64,000 nt of DNA from Acanthaster planci. Its lineage: Eukaryota; Echinodermata; Asteroidea; Valvatida; Acanthasteridae. Location of the stretch: the NCBI RefSeq assembly GCF_001949145.1, contig NW_019091355.1:223434-287433 (forward strand). Direction: 5' to 3'. The notes under the pieces were generated by a model. That model was not told the DNA's origin and searched no databases. It saw nothing but the letters and a program-made list of their open reading frames with translations. The position numbers and the translations under genes are program-made. This document shows, piece by piece, positions 42,848-54,814 of the stretch (within the stretch, counting starts at the first letter, position 1; every line of letters begins with the position of its first letter).

Positions 42848-45800
42848 ATGGCAGATGTGGACAGCAAAGAGAGGTATAATTTCATACTTCTTACTTGCAG
42901 TGAAATTTCAGTTTTACTTTAAATGTACCCATTCGAAATTTCATTAAATATTTATTCAAAAATCATCGTTAGAACGCAAACCATGCCAACGTAATCATTT
43001 TGATGCGAAGGGGCCGTTTTGTTTATTTGAAGCCTGTCCAACAGGCTCCATGTACATAGTTGCACTAATTTCGTGATATTTTGCAGTAACGTCAGGCCCG
43101 AGTAAGATAGCTGGTAATGAATGCTGATTAATAGAGCTAGACTGTGTACGCAATTGACAACCAAGAATCTCTTACACGTTTTATTTTGAATATCAAACGT
43201 GCAGAGTCGGAAAAATAAACATGGAAAATTCACAGACATTTGTTTTCTGCATTATTAAGTTTGGCATCTGAACTGTCTTTGTTGCATTTAATGCATACAT
43301 GTACATGTATGTAACAGCACAGCACAAGGGGTTTTGCCCATTTTGAGAATTGTGTACTTTCGACAGTTGCTTCAGTCCTCCAATTTCTCTATGATTTTAC
43401 ATGCACCCAAGGGAGTTAGGGTTAACTTTGATGCTTACAGATTTTTTAAAACTTAAATTTTGTTTGTATACATGACAACGCTTCCCATGAATGTTTAATT
43501 TTGAAATATCCTAATTTGGCTCAAGCCTGTACTTTTCCTTTTTCTTTTTTTTCTGTTTAAGTTCTACCACAGAGGTTGAGGAGGATGTTGCCATAGATAC
43601 TGGTGTAGTAGAGAGCTTTGATGTCGCCGAATCCCAGGAGGTGGAAATGCAGGAAACTGTTAGTGCTTCTGACCCAGAATCAATGGAACCTCCCTGTGAT
43701 GATGATGGAACATCCACAGATAACAAAGAAAATGTTTCTGTGGAAGTTGGCTCCACTGATACAGGGGGGGAGAAGTTAAAAGAAAGCACAGGGGTTAAAG
43801 GAGACTGCTATTGGTAAGCTTTGAGGTCTATTTATATAAAGATACCATCGCCCATGCTATCTACTTTGCTCAGACTTAACTCTTTTTTTACCACCATCTT
43901 GTAGCATTTTTTACATGAATTGGCACTTTGGATGCTTAATGGTTGCTGACAGTTGATGATGTAGAAATTTTTCATTACTTCCTCAGTGGTAAAGAGAGAA
44001 ACCCTAATAACATTGAGCTTCAATGCAGTGTCTGCCTGAAGTGGTTCCATAAGAATTGCATCACATGCAATGTGGGGTAAGAATCTGCCTTAGTCAGGAT
44101 TTTGAGGAGACAAATAGATCAGTCATTTATACTTTACCAGAATTGGTATTTATGAATTATGATTTAAAGAACATTGTCTGTGCAAGTACCAACTAAGATG
44201 TCTAACTGAGCTTAGTTATGTACATATACATCAATGACAGAAATGTTCAGCTTAGTGTTATGATGGAATTTTTGTTTTATTCTTTAATCTTAGCTTCCCT
44301 TAAGTCTCTTAAAAAGCAACATCAGGTTTGAAGGATTGAGTTTGTAGTATCAGAACTTCTTTTTCATAGGAACTGCATACCTTACATGATGACTTATTCC
44401 TTCTGCTGCAAGTATTGCAATCCGGCCAAAAATGAAGTCTACAGTCGCAGGATGGCCAGTAAGTATTTCACCAGTTTCCTGACATGGTGGCATTTTATTT
44501 CAAAATTTCCAAAAGAATTTGATATCCTGCTTCAGTTTGAACTTAAAAGATAACTCATTTAAGTACTTGATTAATCTTAACATTTCAAAAAGAAACTGAT
44601 GTGACAATCCTGAAGAGATTGAATCATTTTATTCTTCCAGATTTCAGTCAGTTGTGCCACATGGCCCTTGCCAACCTGACGGCCCAACAGCGTCTGATGG
44701 GTTCCAACAAGATTCTATTCTCCAAGGAGAAAGAGTTGATTCCATTTATCAATCAGAACTGGGAAGCACTGACACCAATGCAGAAACGGACAACAACCAC
44801 ATGGCATGGTACCATCGTCAAAGCCATGGTAAGACAAGTTGACAACTTTGTTCAAAAATTGAGTGTAGTTACCGAAGGTTTAGAATACTATTTGGAAGCA
44901 AACTTCAGCTGGGAAGTAGCCAGAAACAATCAGTGCTGTAGTCAAGGTCTCTTAAGACCATCACAAGACTTCACAAGACTGTCACAAGACCTTCAGTCTG
45001 AATTCATGTCACAAGCTTTATTCACATGACGGGCAACAATAGCATTCCTTTGTCATTGTTCATCTGTTACTTTTGACTGGTCTTCTGATGGTCTTGATCA
45101 CAACACTGGAAACAAACTACATTATTACAGAATCATAGGCTAGTTACTTTTTTTCCTGCAAGTAAAATATTTTCCGTGCTAGCTGTAGAACTTGACAGAG
45201 CTGATGAAAAAAGAGTGATTGAACCAGTATGCTTGTATTCCAGATGAAAGACAGTGACATCTTCATTTATAAGGAGAAACCAGAGGCTAGCGAAGCCAGT
45301 GAAGAGGACTACCCACTCTTTGGACTCATTGATCAGGTCAGTGTCCTTGATGTTCTTACTCAGTCTTTGTATAATTACTTCTCTAAAGGGTTTCTCCCCC
45401 AGGGCCTGTGGTAAAAATGCATTACAATTTAGAGGGAGCCTATTATTGCTAATTCCAAGGCTTTATGGTTGTGCACATTTACTCATGGATCATCCTGTCC
45501 TGATCTTATCATCCTGTCTTGTAGGATTTGACAAAGATCAGTCCAAACTATGACCCGTCCAAGCAGAGTGGGGCCATCAAGGGAGAAGTCAGCCAGAAAC
45601 TCAGCTCTTCTCTGTCAGCATCGCTGAATGGTGAGCACAAAACATCAAACTTTTTAAACCGTTTTAGCTGAGGCATTCTGCCTGAACAAAAGACTCCAGC
45701 AAATAAAGTATTTAACACTTGCACATTTATTTATGCTGTTGTCATCTCTCATATTTCAGCATGCATTCTGTCATTTCATCTTGTGAATTTAACTTTGCTT

Positions 45801-48800
45801 TCCTGCTTCGATACCATAATGGCACTATTTTCCCCTGTGTTCTTTACAGGAAGCAGTCTGTCATCTTCCTTGGGCAAGAGTCGTGGAACCAAGAGGAAGG
45901 GTCTGGAAAACAGTCAGAATATCACGTCAGGAAAGAAGACCAGGAAGTAAGTAAAAACTCTGGGTCTGATAAATGTAGTTTGTTATAATCTGTAATTGTA
46001 TGGCATTCCTGTAATTCCCTTATTGTTTTGTGATGGTTCCTACACAGTCCTTTCTAAATTAATGTCCTTCTCTCCCCAGTGACATGATAACAGCACAAAA
46101 GCTACCCCCTCATGGATACCCCTTGGAACACCCCTTCAACAAAGATGGTTACCGATACATCTTGACAGAACAGGACCCCCACGCACCAAGCAGTGCTTTT
46201 GAAGAAGATATGTGGATAGGGAAACCTATTCCTGCTTTGCTGTATCGGATGGCATTACCTAGAGAGGTGTACTTGGCATCACATGACAGAGGTAGGTAGA
46301 GTAGTGATGAAATAAAAATGCATTCCTATAAAAGCATGTTTGGAAAACTTGTAAGGTAAAAAAGTCAGCATAAACTTTCCCAAAATAGAGATTGAATCTT
46401 TTTTCTTTTACAGAAACAAATTGCAGACAAATAAGTTAAATATTTCTGATATAAAATTCTGAATTAATGATATTTGATACTCCTACTTTGAACTTACATT
46501 GTATGGCTTTAGATGAGCTTCTTTAACTTGCCCAGTAAAGTTACACTGGAGATGAAAATGCCTCCTTTTTATAGCTCCTCAACTGAAGATCTCAGAGAAC
46601 CGGTTGTCAGTCACAGGAGAGAAGGGTTACTCCATGGTCCGATGCACCCATGGTACAAACCGAGGAGCGTGGTATATGGAGATGACAATTGATGAGATGC
46701 CGGAAGGCACCGCTACCAGGATTGGATGGTCACAACCATTAGGTAGGAGCTGGTTCAGGTCCTGGAAGTAAGCAGGTCCTAAATGAGTCCAGGCCAGACC
46801 TGTAGGTGGCAAGACCTGTTGGTGGCAATTTGTGGCCTTCCTGAGAGGCAAGAAAGATAATTCATGTGTGTGAACTCAGTGCTTGTAAATAGCTGAGCGC
46901 AGGTGCAACTTGTTTTTATTTGAATGTACACAAAACCATGTCAGAAGAATGCACTTGATAACAGGTGTACAGCACAAATGAAGCGGGGGGTGTTCTCCAG
47001 TAACTGGAGTGGTATACATTTTGAATACCAAATACATTTTTCTGCAGTATCCATGGAATCAATCGTTTACTCGACATCCTGCTTCATTTATTTTTAAAGC
47101 TTGCATATTAAGAGATTTACAAATTGACTGCCGTGACTCCATTCAGGTAATCTGCAAGCACCTCTTGGTTATGACAAATTCAGCTACTCGTGGCGAAGCA
47201 GGAAAGGAACTCGCTTCCATCAGAGCATTGGTAAACACTATGGAGAAGGGTATACTATTGGAGATGTCCTGGGACTGTACATTAAACTGCCAGGGAGGGT
47301 AACACCTGATAAGCTTCTTCCATTAACATACAAAGATCGGGTGAGTATCCATAGCTAGTAAATGTGCTTAATAATTTTACCCTGCTTTGCAGGTCCACTG
47401 TAGTAGGCCTGTAGGCTAGACTAAATGTTTACCATTTCCCATTTGCTGCATAGTTGTCTCTTATTACATCTGGAATAGATGAAGTAATCAGAAGTTGATG
47501 ATGGTTGTTTTCTCAGGCTCTAATCAAATTCAAGAGCCATCTGTACTTTGAGGAGAAGGATCAGGTGCAGGAGACAGAGAATGCCCTGAACCTGTGTCCA
47601 GGAACAAAGGTAAGACAGTTTGATATCAGCATAGGTTGCTTGGTTGAAGTGACAGAGTAGGGTAGTTGTGCAGTATCTCTGCTGCAATTGTAAAATCAAG
47701 TTCACTTTGTAATACATGTGCCTGGTTCTTATTGACGTTTTTGCCATAGATTGCCTTTTACAAGAATGGGGTCAGCCAGGGAGTAGCATTTGAAGACATC
47801 TTTGAGGGAACTTATTACCCAGCCATTTCACTCTACAAAGGGTGCACGGTAAGTCTTGGCCTTTTATCAACAATCTTTTATTCATGTAATAAACCAAGTT
47901 CTCCCAAATTAATCTTGGACAATTATCACAATACCAATTACTGCCAACCAAGTACATGTAGTTGCATTTTCTTACTGTCCAAGCTATATATGTTTATAGA
48001 TACTGCTGACTAGCCAAAGTAAAAACTTCCAGAGGCTTGTAGTTATTAATGTACACTTGTGACATGCACGGTGACAGGTTCTGCAGGACAAGTCAGTTTT
48101 TCTTTTAATGCATGGCCTTGTAGAGAAGCGAATTTTGTCCATCGTATTGCTATTTGTCATTTTTGTCAGGTTTCGGTCAACTTTGGCCCACAATTCAAGT
48201 TCCCCCCACAAGATCTTGAAGACTTTCTTCCAATCAGCGAGCTTGCCCATCGTGCCATGGTGGAGCAGACATTGGCCAATCTAGTCTACCATGTGGACCA
48301 TGAACAGGACTTTATAGATGCTAGTAAGGGATTGTTACCACAATCATGTTGATGAAAACTTCCTCAAAGACACTTCAGTCAAAATTCAAGCTTTTCAAGT
48401 GTACAGAACCTACAGTTGACTTGCAACCAATTAAGGTTACAGTAATGACTCTTGGCCAGAAATCAGTGTGTGCCATACTGGAAATGATGGCAAATAGTGG
48501 GTGGCCATAATGGATTTGCAGCTTACTGTTTACATTAAGGGGATAGGATGGAGAGGAAGCCTCATTATTAATTGCCAGATGAAAACAGCTTGCAGTTGGC
48601 TACAGTAGATGGGTGGCCAAGGACAACTGGTGGCCTCCAACGAGTGGCCTCTAACTAGTGGATTCCAACTAATGGTCACAACACACAGGCCTGTGAGTGA
48701 GCCACACTGGATGAACAGCACCGCAGTAACAGTTGATAACCACACCAAACTTAGCCAGGGAGCCATTGTATAATTTTATTTCTTCAGTGGACAAACAATC

Positions 48801-49068
48801 ATACTACCAAGTTGTTGAAGACAGCTTACTTTGGGTACCTTGTCATCTTGTGCTTTTTTCAACAATAGATTGCCTGCTTAGCCAAAAGCACTTTCCCTTG
48901 ATGGTCACACTTTTATTTGTTTCAGTGTCTCTTTTTCTTGTTTGTTTCGGTAATCAGATCTTCAACTGTCAGGTTTCTGGTCTCACAAAACCCTTTGAGC
49001 AAATATATGCAGACTGTAGCAGACTAAATCAAATGACCGCTGGCATTCCCCCCCCAAATTTCTTCTAG
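42848..49068 (+). CDS. ASH2L: ASH2L, H3K4 methyltransferase complex subunit
   Basis: Orthologue of ASH2L, a core subunit (with WDR5, RBBP5, DPY30) of the MLL/SET1 histone H3K4 methyltransferase complexes in the nucleus. Exons: 42848-42873, 43562-43813, 43987-44076, 44370-44458, 44641-44828, 45244-45336, 45525-45630, 45850-45946, 46080-46291, 46575-46742, 47147-47340, 47517-47609, 47750-47848, 48170-48323, then a last exon; phases are consistent through residue 620. Residues 91-150 are the PHD-like finger (CYCGKER, LQCSVC, WFHKNC, CCKYC). Residues 153-215 are the winged helix ([11 protein letters not shown]...[16 protein letters not shown]). From about residue 385 comes the SPRY domain ([49 protein letters not shown]). 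The DPY30-binding helix is [14 protein letters not shown]. The C-terminal exon is uncertain: an acceptor at 48788 adds 93 residues in frame; a later acceptor near 48972 would end the protein within about eight residues. Confidence 0.93.
44931..45109. repeat. Foldback (MITE-like) element, family B copy 2
   Basis: A 179-bp element in the intron after ASH2L exon 5. It starts CAGTGCTGTAGTCAAG and ends with the complement of CCAGTGTTGTGATCAAG. It contains repeated CATCACAAGACTTCACAAGACT-like words. Opposite in orientation to the copy at 2019-2195. Confidence 0.65.
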
Positions 49069-49227
49069 TAACATTTATTTGTTTCAAGTGCCTCAGTCAT
49101 TATTCTGCAACAAGTTTGGCTATCTGTCATAAAACTCATAGTTGATATTTTACAGTCTTTAAAATTCCACACAAAGCCTTCTATTGACTATTTTGTTTGA
49201 TTGCTTGTGGCTTTTATCTGTTCTTGA

Positions 49228-49233
49228 AATAAA
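49228..49233 (+). terminator. ASH2L poly(A) signal
   Basis: AATAAA about 160 bases after the TAG at 49066-49068; the first clear signal downstream of the last ASH2L exon. Confidence 0.55.
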
Positions 49234-49552
49234 ATGAATATTAATTTTCGCTTAGTGTAGGCCAGTGGATAATGAACAATGAGTAATGTATAGTCCTTTT
49301 TAGGGTTCTTTTGTACATTTTACATTAAAAGCTACTGTCATACGAACCTGTGTGTAGTTTTTTGTTTGATTTGAGTACATTTTTCAGGTGTACATAATTG
49401 GATACAGAATTGTGAGAATCCTTACAAGCAGACATTAATTTTACAATTTCAGCTGTACTGAACATGTAAAGTGGACTTGTAAAATGTGAATCAATGTTAG
49501 GTTGTCTAAGATCCAGTGCCATTTTACATGTTGCATGTGAAGAAGACTGACT

Positions 49553-49558
49553 TTTATT
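49553..49558 (-). terminator. Poly(A) signal of the coiled-coil gene
   Basis: TTTATT on the plus strand is AATAAA on the minus strand, 50 bases beyond the stop codon at 49608-49610. Confidence 0.6.
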
Positions 49559-49607
49559 AAGGTAGAAATAGGTTATTTTGGTGGCTTATGCAGCATGTGT
49601 TTTCAAT

Positions 49608-50764
49608 TTAATTCGAAAAATCAGTGGGGCTCTTGCTCTTTAATTCAGTGATCTCTCTCCCTCTGTACCTAAGTTCCAGTTGTAGCCTTGTCACCTCAGT
49701 CCGCAATTGTTCTGTATCAGTGAGTGCTTTCTTCACATCATTTTGGAGTTTCTCATGCACGACTGTAGTTAGAGTGTGGATGCTTTTATTTGCTTGATCA
49801 AGCCTGTGAGAGATGTTGTCAATTTTCTTGGAGAATGCATCTTTTTCTTGGCCTTTCTTAGAGTCATTTAGTTGGTTCTCGTGGCGGGCGATCATCTTGC
49901 TGATGTAAGTGATGAGCTCGTCAAGTTTATTCTGCTCAGTTTTGAGTGACATGATCGCCGATTGGTTGTCTCTGCAGAATTTCCTAGTCTCCTTTAAAGC
50001 CGCTATAATGGAGGACCGCCCCTGGACAAGCTTCAGGACCTCGAAGGAGCTGTCCGAGAATTCCTCCCTCATGAATTTGAGCTGGCCTTTAATTTTCTCA
50101 ATGTCGACGGAGATGTCGCGAACAGTTTTCGACATGGTAGGGTCTGCAAAGACCTTGGAAAGTAAAAGATTTTTTTCTTGAATCTGACTCAGAAAAGTGG
50201 AAGAAGTTGAAGTTAAATATTGCAACCTGGAGTAAACTTTACATATCCTCTCTTTGTTACCCAAGCAACAAGAGTTGAAAGTATAATGGATAGGAAGTTA
50301 TCGCTAAATTCATTTCGCGTCCGAAAAGTAATTTCACACCCCATCCCCTCTGAGCACGGTCCACACTGGGACATACACTCTTTACAATGAAAATGGTCAC
50401 TTACTTGGACAGTGGGAGGGCTAACAATCATTGTTTTCCTGCCCTGGGTTCGTTCTATACTTTCATGTCCAACTGGCACGTCTCCTGGTGATAGAAATTT
50501 ATGCGTCCTTTCTCCATCGTCTTTCCCCCCTTCTTTCTTGAGTAGACAGTGGGCCGTGCCCAGCCGACGGAGAGTTGGTTTTCTTTGTTGACAACGCAAT
50601 AAAGACTCGCCTGAAAATACGACTCCTAAGTCCCATTCATGTCTGCATTGTTTCACAGTATTTTCAGCTGTAAAATTCCAAATTCCCGGAGACGAAAGGC
50701 TTGCATACATTCCACGGCGCCATGTGCTTTGTAGACGGCAGGCGACTGCTGCACTTCTCAACAT
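49608..50764 (-). CDS. Unrecognised coiled-coil protein, presequence-like N-terminus
   Basis: I do not recognise this protein. Two exons join in phase: 50405-50764 (donor CAA|GTAAGT) and 49608-50183 (pyrimidine-rich acceptor ending GAGTCAG), giving 311 residues. The N-terminus (MLRSAAVACRLQSTWRRGMY) is rich in Arg, Ser and Ala with no acidic residues, like a mitochondrial targeting peptide. Residues 25-120 are basic and without a known domain. From about residue 121 to the end, exon 2 encodes long heptad-patterned helix (DISVDIEKIKGQLKFMREEF, LKTEQNKLDELITYISKMI, DTEQLRTEVTRLQLELR), so a coiled coil is likely. Exon 2 is also open upstream to an ATG at 50264, an alternative shorter start without the presequence. 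The gene is tail-to-tail with ASH2L. Function unknown; the mitochondrial location is inference. Confidence 0.75.
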
Positions 50765-52979
50765 GATGCCAAACTACTATCCAATGAAACAACAACCACA
50801 CACACTAGAGGGCGTCGTCTTCGACACGTAAATCCAAAAGCATATTACTCAGGCTGCTCTAAATAGTAGCACTCATGCCATGGAAATAAACATGTTTTGA
50901 CATTCCAGCTATCGTGTGAATTGGTACAGATCTTCATTTTTGATTTGCTTTTTTTCTGTTTGCTTATTCTAAACGTTTCGAGGATTGACGAATCGTGTAC
51001 TTGTGCATGGTTGAGTGATATTGTGACGGCGTTATTGTGACGTAACAATAAAAGTTAAACACTGACCTGCCGTTTTCAAAACGGAACGCAAATCTTAGTT
51101 GTCAGATCACTTGGAAGTTTTGTTGTAAAACCTTGTAATTTAAAGCAGCATTCCCACAAGCAACGTAGCCTTAAATCTCAGGAGTCACACTTCCGGGGCC
51201 GTCCAGTAACTTGTCGACCATGATTGTTGAGATTTGTTATAATTGTACGCAGGTCTATGATGCAGCAACGCGCATTATGGGTGTACCCTACAGTAAACAA
51301 CAAAATGCTGGGAAAACGTGAGACTGGTGCTTGGTAATAATTTTTTTTTAATTTAGTGGTGTCCGATAGGCATGAAGTCGTACATGGTCACTGTAAGAAG
51401 CAAATAAATCGTATTCTGAGGTATAGTCAGCAGGGATTAGAAGGTTATTAAGGAGCCGTCCATAAAGTGCGCACGCAGGGGGGGGGCTTGGTGCCGGTGC
51501 GTGTACTCCATGCGTACAGCTGGGAGTTGGGTTCAAGCACACGTCTTCAATGAATCTTCATCACATCAATACACTTTTTATACAAATAAATATCAGAATC
51601 AGTTTTCTGCATCGAAAAAACATTGAAACACTGTACCCTCCATAGTCCACCCCATCATTTATCCACCCGTGCCAACGCCCATTAGGGGCCTATTAGTAAA
51701 TAGCAACATTACTCATGAAACGTACAGGCGCCCTCACGCCGTGCGGTCGTACAACCCTGTAATATTCTCAGAGTTGATTAACAATCGACGACTTATTTTT
51801 GGGCTATTACTCTGATGTGTATATGCTTACGGGGGGGGGGGGGTTGGAGCCACTGCGTACGCTATGCATTTCGTGCGTACGTACTTTATGGACGGCTTCT
51901 AAACGGGCTGACTGAAACAGTGGCAGGTGTGCCAGTCTGATACCAGAGAAGTATCGCTCTAAATAAGAATTATTGATCTAAATTACAAGTATGAGGTTTC
52001 AAAATGTGTCACTGCACTGGCGATCATTGTTTTCATTGACTGGGGTGTCATTTTCATGAATTAAAAATGAAATGTCGTCAAGAGGCACTGTCTCACCGAT
52101 CTCCGTGGACTAGAATCAAGAGTTTCAAGTTGGACACGCCTCCCTGTTGTTTTGTTGTTTACGGGAATGACTTTATCTTTTGGGAAAGAATTCCGTGCTT
52201 TTTGCATTGACAGACTGTCCTAAGTTTACATAGAAAAGGTAAACTAACCAGAATACAGGGCTTATATTGTGATTGTCTTAATTGTAAATGGCTGCGTAAA
52301 ACCGATAAGCTGTTAATTAACGTAGTTTTGATTTTAATTAACAATATCTTGCACATTTTGTTTATTAAAATTTAGATATTTAAGGTTAAATGCTGTGATC
52401 ATCATGCATAGGACTCAGTCACGTGACTATCACACAAAGGAGCGTGCTGGGAGTCACAAACTTTTTTTGTGCATGCGCTGAGTGTCTCTTACAACTTGCC
52501 GTATGTGAGAATTGACATAGCACGACGCATCTAGTTAGAAGTCAAACGATAAGCTTTTCTAAGATCTGGCTCTCCAAGTCCCTACGTGTGATAGTCGACA
52601 TTAAAACCCTACAAGACACTGAGATGTGAAACTGTATTTACTCCAAAAGATCTTAGGGATAAGACGAATCATTTCTGATTGAAACAAAAAATTCACTTTG
52701 TCCCCCCTTTTATTGATGTATTCATTTCCACGCCACTCCAAACTGAACCGTACGTGTAATCATAATATGAAACTATCCAGAATCAATACGTGTAAAGCAA
52801 GAAAATTAAATTAAAGACTGCTGATTATTTTGGGGACCACATGTCACTTGTAGATAGTTTGACGGGCAGAGTTTGACAGGACCTCGAAACGGATATTCAT
52901 CAGTTGCGGTCAGTGGTTGGTCAGCGTCACGTTAAGTTTCTGATTTCAGGGACAGATGGTCCATCCTCAGGTGGACGCT
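50765..52979. other. Intergenic with one foldback element
   Basis: No gene recognised in these 2.2 kb. They hold the 5' side of the coiled-coil gene, a foldback element at 51451-51900 with two long G runs (around 51478-51486 and 51832-51843), and AT-rich unique-looking sequence up to the TATA box at 52981. Confidence 0.5.
51451..51900. repeat. Foldback (MITE-like) element, family D
   Basis: About 450 bp. Left end AGGAGCCGTCCATAAAGTGC; right end is the complement of AGAAGCCGTCCATAAAGTAC. Inside each arm there is a G-rich (left) or G-run (right) stretch and a GTACGCA-like word. No open frame encoding a transposase is visible. Confidence 0.65.
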
Positions 52980-52980
52980 C

Positions 52981-53099
52981 TATAAAATGGGCTCCGTTGT
53001 CTCTCACTGGGAGAAGCTGGTGGCAGCCTTAACGGGATTTGTTCGCGCATAAAAATTTATTTCAGCACGAGTACTCATTGCTCTCCTAAGACACGTCAG
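52981..53099 (+). promoter_or_regulatory. TATA promoter and noncoding exon 1 of the secreted-protein gene
   Basis: TATAAAA at 52981-52987, preceded by a C/T-G-rich stretch. About 30 bases downstream a start near 53010 would give a noncoding exon ending at 53099 with a CGTCAG|GTAAGG donor. It joins an acceptor (TTTCCTTTCAG) before 53812. This is the only convincing TATA box upstream of a gene that I found in the window. Confidence 0.6.
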
Positions 53100-53839
53100 G
53101 TAAGGATTTGTATCTGGTGGTGGTAATGATTTTATTGATTTCATAAAAAATGGCAGTATTACCAAATAATGGTATGAACAGTAGAGTGAATTTATAGAAA
53201 GAATTCTACCAAATGTTTCAAGAAATAATGGTTAACATTTTCCTTCTGTGAATGTCAGTACATGGCTGTATAGCATTGATGCTTGCTTAGTTGCTTCTAA
53301 GTGAGTTTCCCATGTTGGGTCAGGCATGCATGTGACCGGCATGTCTTTTAATTTCCCACTGCAAAATAGAATTTTTGTCCAGGTACGTCAAAATAACTTC
53401 AACTGGGCGATAAAGACATTTTTTAAGTGAATGATCGATTTGTGATTATTCTGCAACAGTATTCAATAGTTTAAACATTTAACTATCTGGTTTTTCATTC
53501 ATAATCTTGGACGTCGGGGAGGAGAGAAAAAAGGACAAACAATGGAAAAAAATGAAAACAAATGAAGCCGTAAATAGAGGCAACAAAGGATGCAAATCAC
53601 AAATCTGTTAAAAACTAACGGAAAACAGAAAATCCCCCTTCCAAAAAATGGTTCCCCCCCCCGGCCCCGGGCAAAATCCCGGCGACGCCCATTTTTGTAA
53701 TCTATGCAATGGTTACATGCAATGTATCTGTCGTCAAAATGATTGAGCTCTTAAATTCTATGTCCCGTTGCGTAATGCACTCCCTGCTACTGAGTTTAAT
53801 TTTCCTTTCAGAAAAAAAGGGCCGATTAAGACATCAGAC

Positions 53840-54307
53840 ATGCAGATGGTAGATGTAATGGCGATTTTCCTGCTGTTCTTTGCGGCAGCCCCGGGCCAGG
53901 CCTGTAGTCCTCCTAGATTTTGGAGACCCGAGAGCTTTAAAGACAGGTTGGGGCAAGCGTCGATTGTATTCCGCGGGAAGGTGACCAGTCTACCCGACCA
54001 GGGAGCCTCGCCGATCATGTACTCACCTCTGTACGACGCTACCTTCGAAGTTGACTGCTACTACAAAGGGATCATCGATTGGGGACCCAAGTCCGAAACT
54101 GTGGGGGGGTTCGGATGGGATGGTGGATTGTGTACGGGCAGCGATGTTGAAGTCGGCAAAAGCTACTTCATCTTCGCTGATCTCTATCCTTGGTCAGATG
54201 GTCTGACCGTAAGTCATATCAACATGCAGAGTGGAGCCACGGAGGAAACGGCCGGGCTCATCGCAGAGGTGGAGCAAGATTACGGCTGTTCCCAACCTCA
54301 ACGATGA
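53840..54307 (+). CDS. Small secreted protein, netrin/TIMP-like module suspected
   Basis: A 155-residue protein in one coding exon. The ATG at 53840 is the first after the acceptor at 53812; the open frame extends upstream only into the intron. A signal peptide is clear (MQMVDVMAIFLLFFAAAPGQ then A-C), with cleavage probably before Cys22. The mature part starts CSPPRFWRPESF and has just four cysteines (CSPP, VDCYYKG, GGLCTGS, DYGCSQ). Alternating strands (IVFRGKVTSL, YDATFEVDCYYKG, VEVGKSYFIFADL) follow the netrin/TIMP-like layout: N-terminal Cys, RGKV-type strand, KG turn, then G-K-x-Y. The ACxxPxxWRPxS start also resembles vertebrate CCDC3. Both resemblances are by eye, and the function is unknown. 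Codon use is more GC-rich than the flanks, as expected for a real exon. Confidence 0.8.
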   Translation: MQMVDVMAIFLLFFAAAPGQACSPPRFWRPESFKDRLGQASIVFRGKVTSLPDQGASPIMYSPLYDATFEVDCYYKGIIDWGPKSETVGGFGWDGGLCTGSDVEVGKSYFIFADLYPWSDGLTVSHINMQSGATEETAGLIAEVEQDYGCSQPQR

Positions 54308-54792
54308 AGCCCTCATCAGTTTGCTTCACAACTTGCACGAAAACGGTGTTTTTGTGTCGAGAGTACTTTTGCTCTTTATTCGATTTTAAATTATGCATGA
54401 CTTGAGACTTTGTTTAATACATATTAACTTAAATTTTTAGCTTTTTCTTGTTTTTGTGGTTGAAGTATGCAGCCATAATTATCCCGAACGGTTTCAATAT
54501 ATAACACAAGCTGAAGGACCCTTTGTCTCAATTTATCCAAGACTTTAATGAGAAAATACAATTTTGTCTTAAGTATAATCAAACTCCAGTTTCAACATGA
54601 ATTCCATAATTTATTCTGTCACTGTTACATACATTTTAATCTAACGTATAAATTCATTGTTGGTAACACATTCCTTGGCGAATTATTTACGATTGGTCCT
54701 ACACAATTAAAAAATTTAGTAGAGGCCCCCGTAATTAATTTATTTTCCCCTTATTTCTGTTTTTCCTTACTATTGGTGTTGGTGAAGCATTC

Positions 54793-54798
54793 AATAAA
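54793..54798 (+). terminator. Poly(A) signal of the secreted-protein gene
   Basis: AATAAA about 485 bases after the stop codon at 54305-54307, giving a 3' UTR of roughly 500 bases without other canonical signals before it. Confidence 0.5.
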
Positions 54799-54814
54799 AC
54801 TCAAACGAGAGTAA

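Noticed and set aside
48059-48352. 97-codon frame on the plus strand as a separate gene
   Set aside because: It is ASH2L exon 14 extended into flanking introns.
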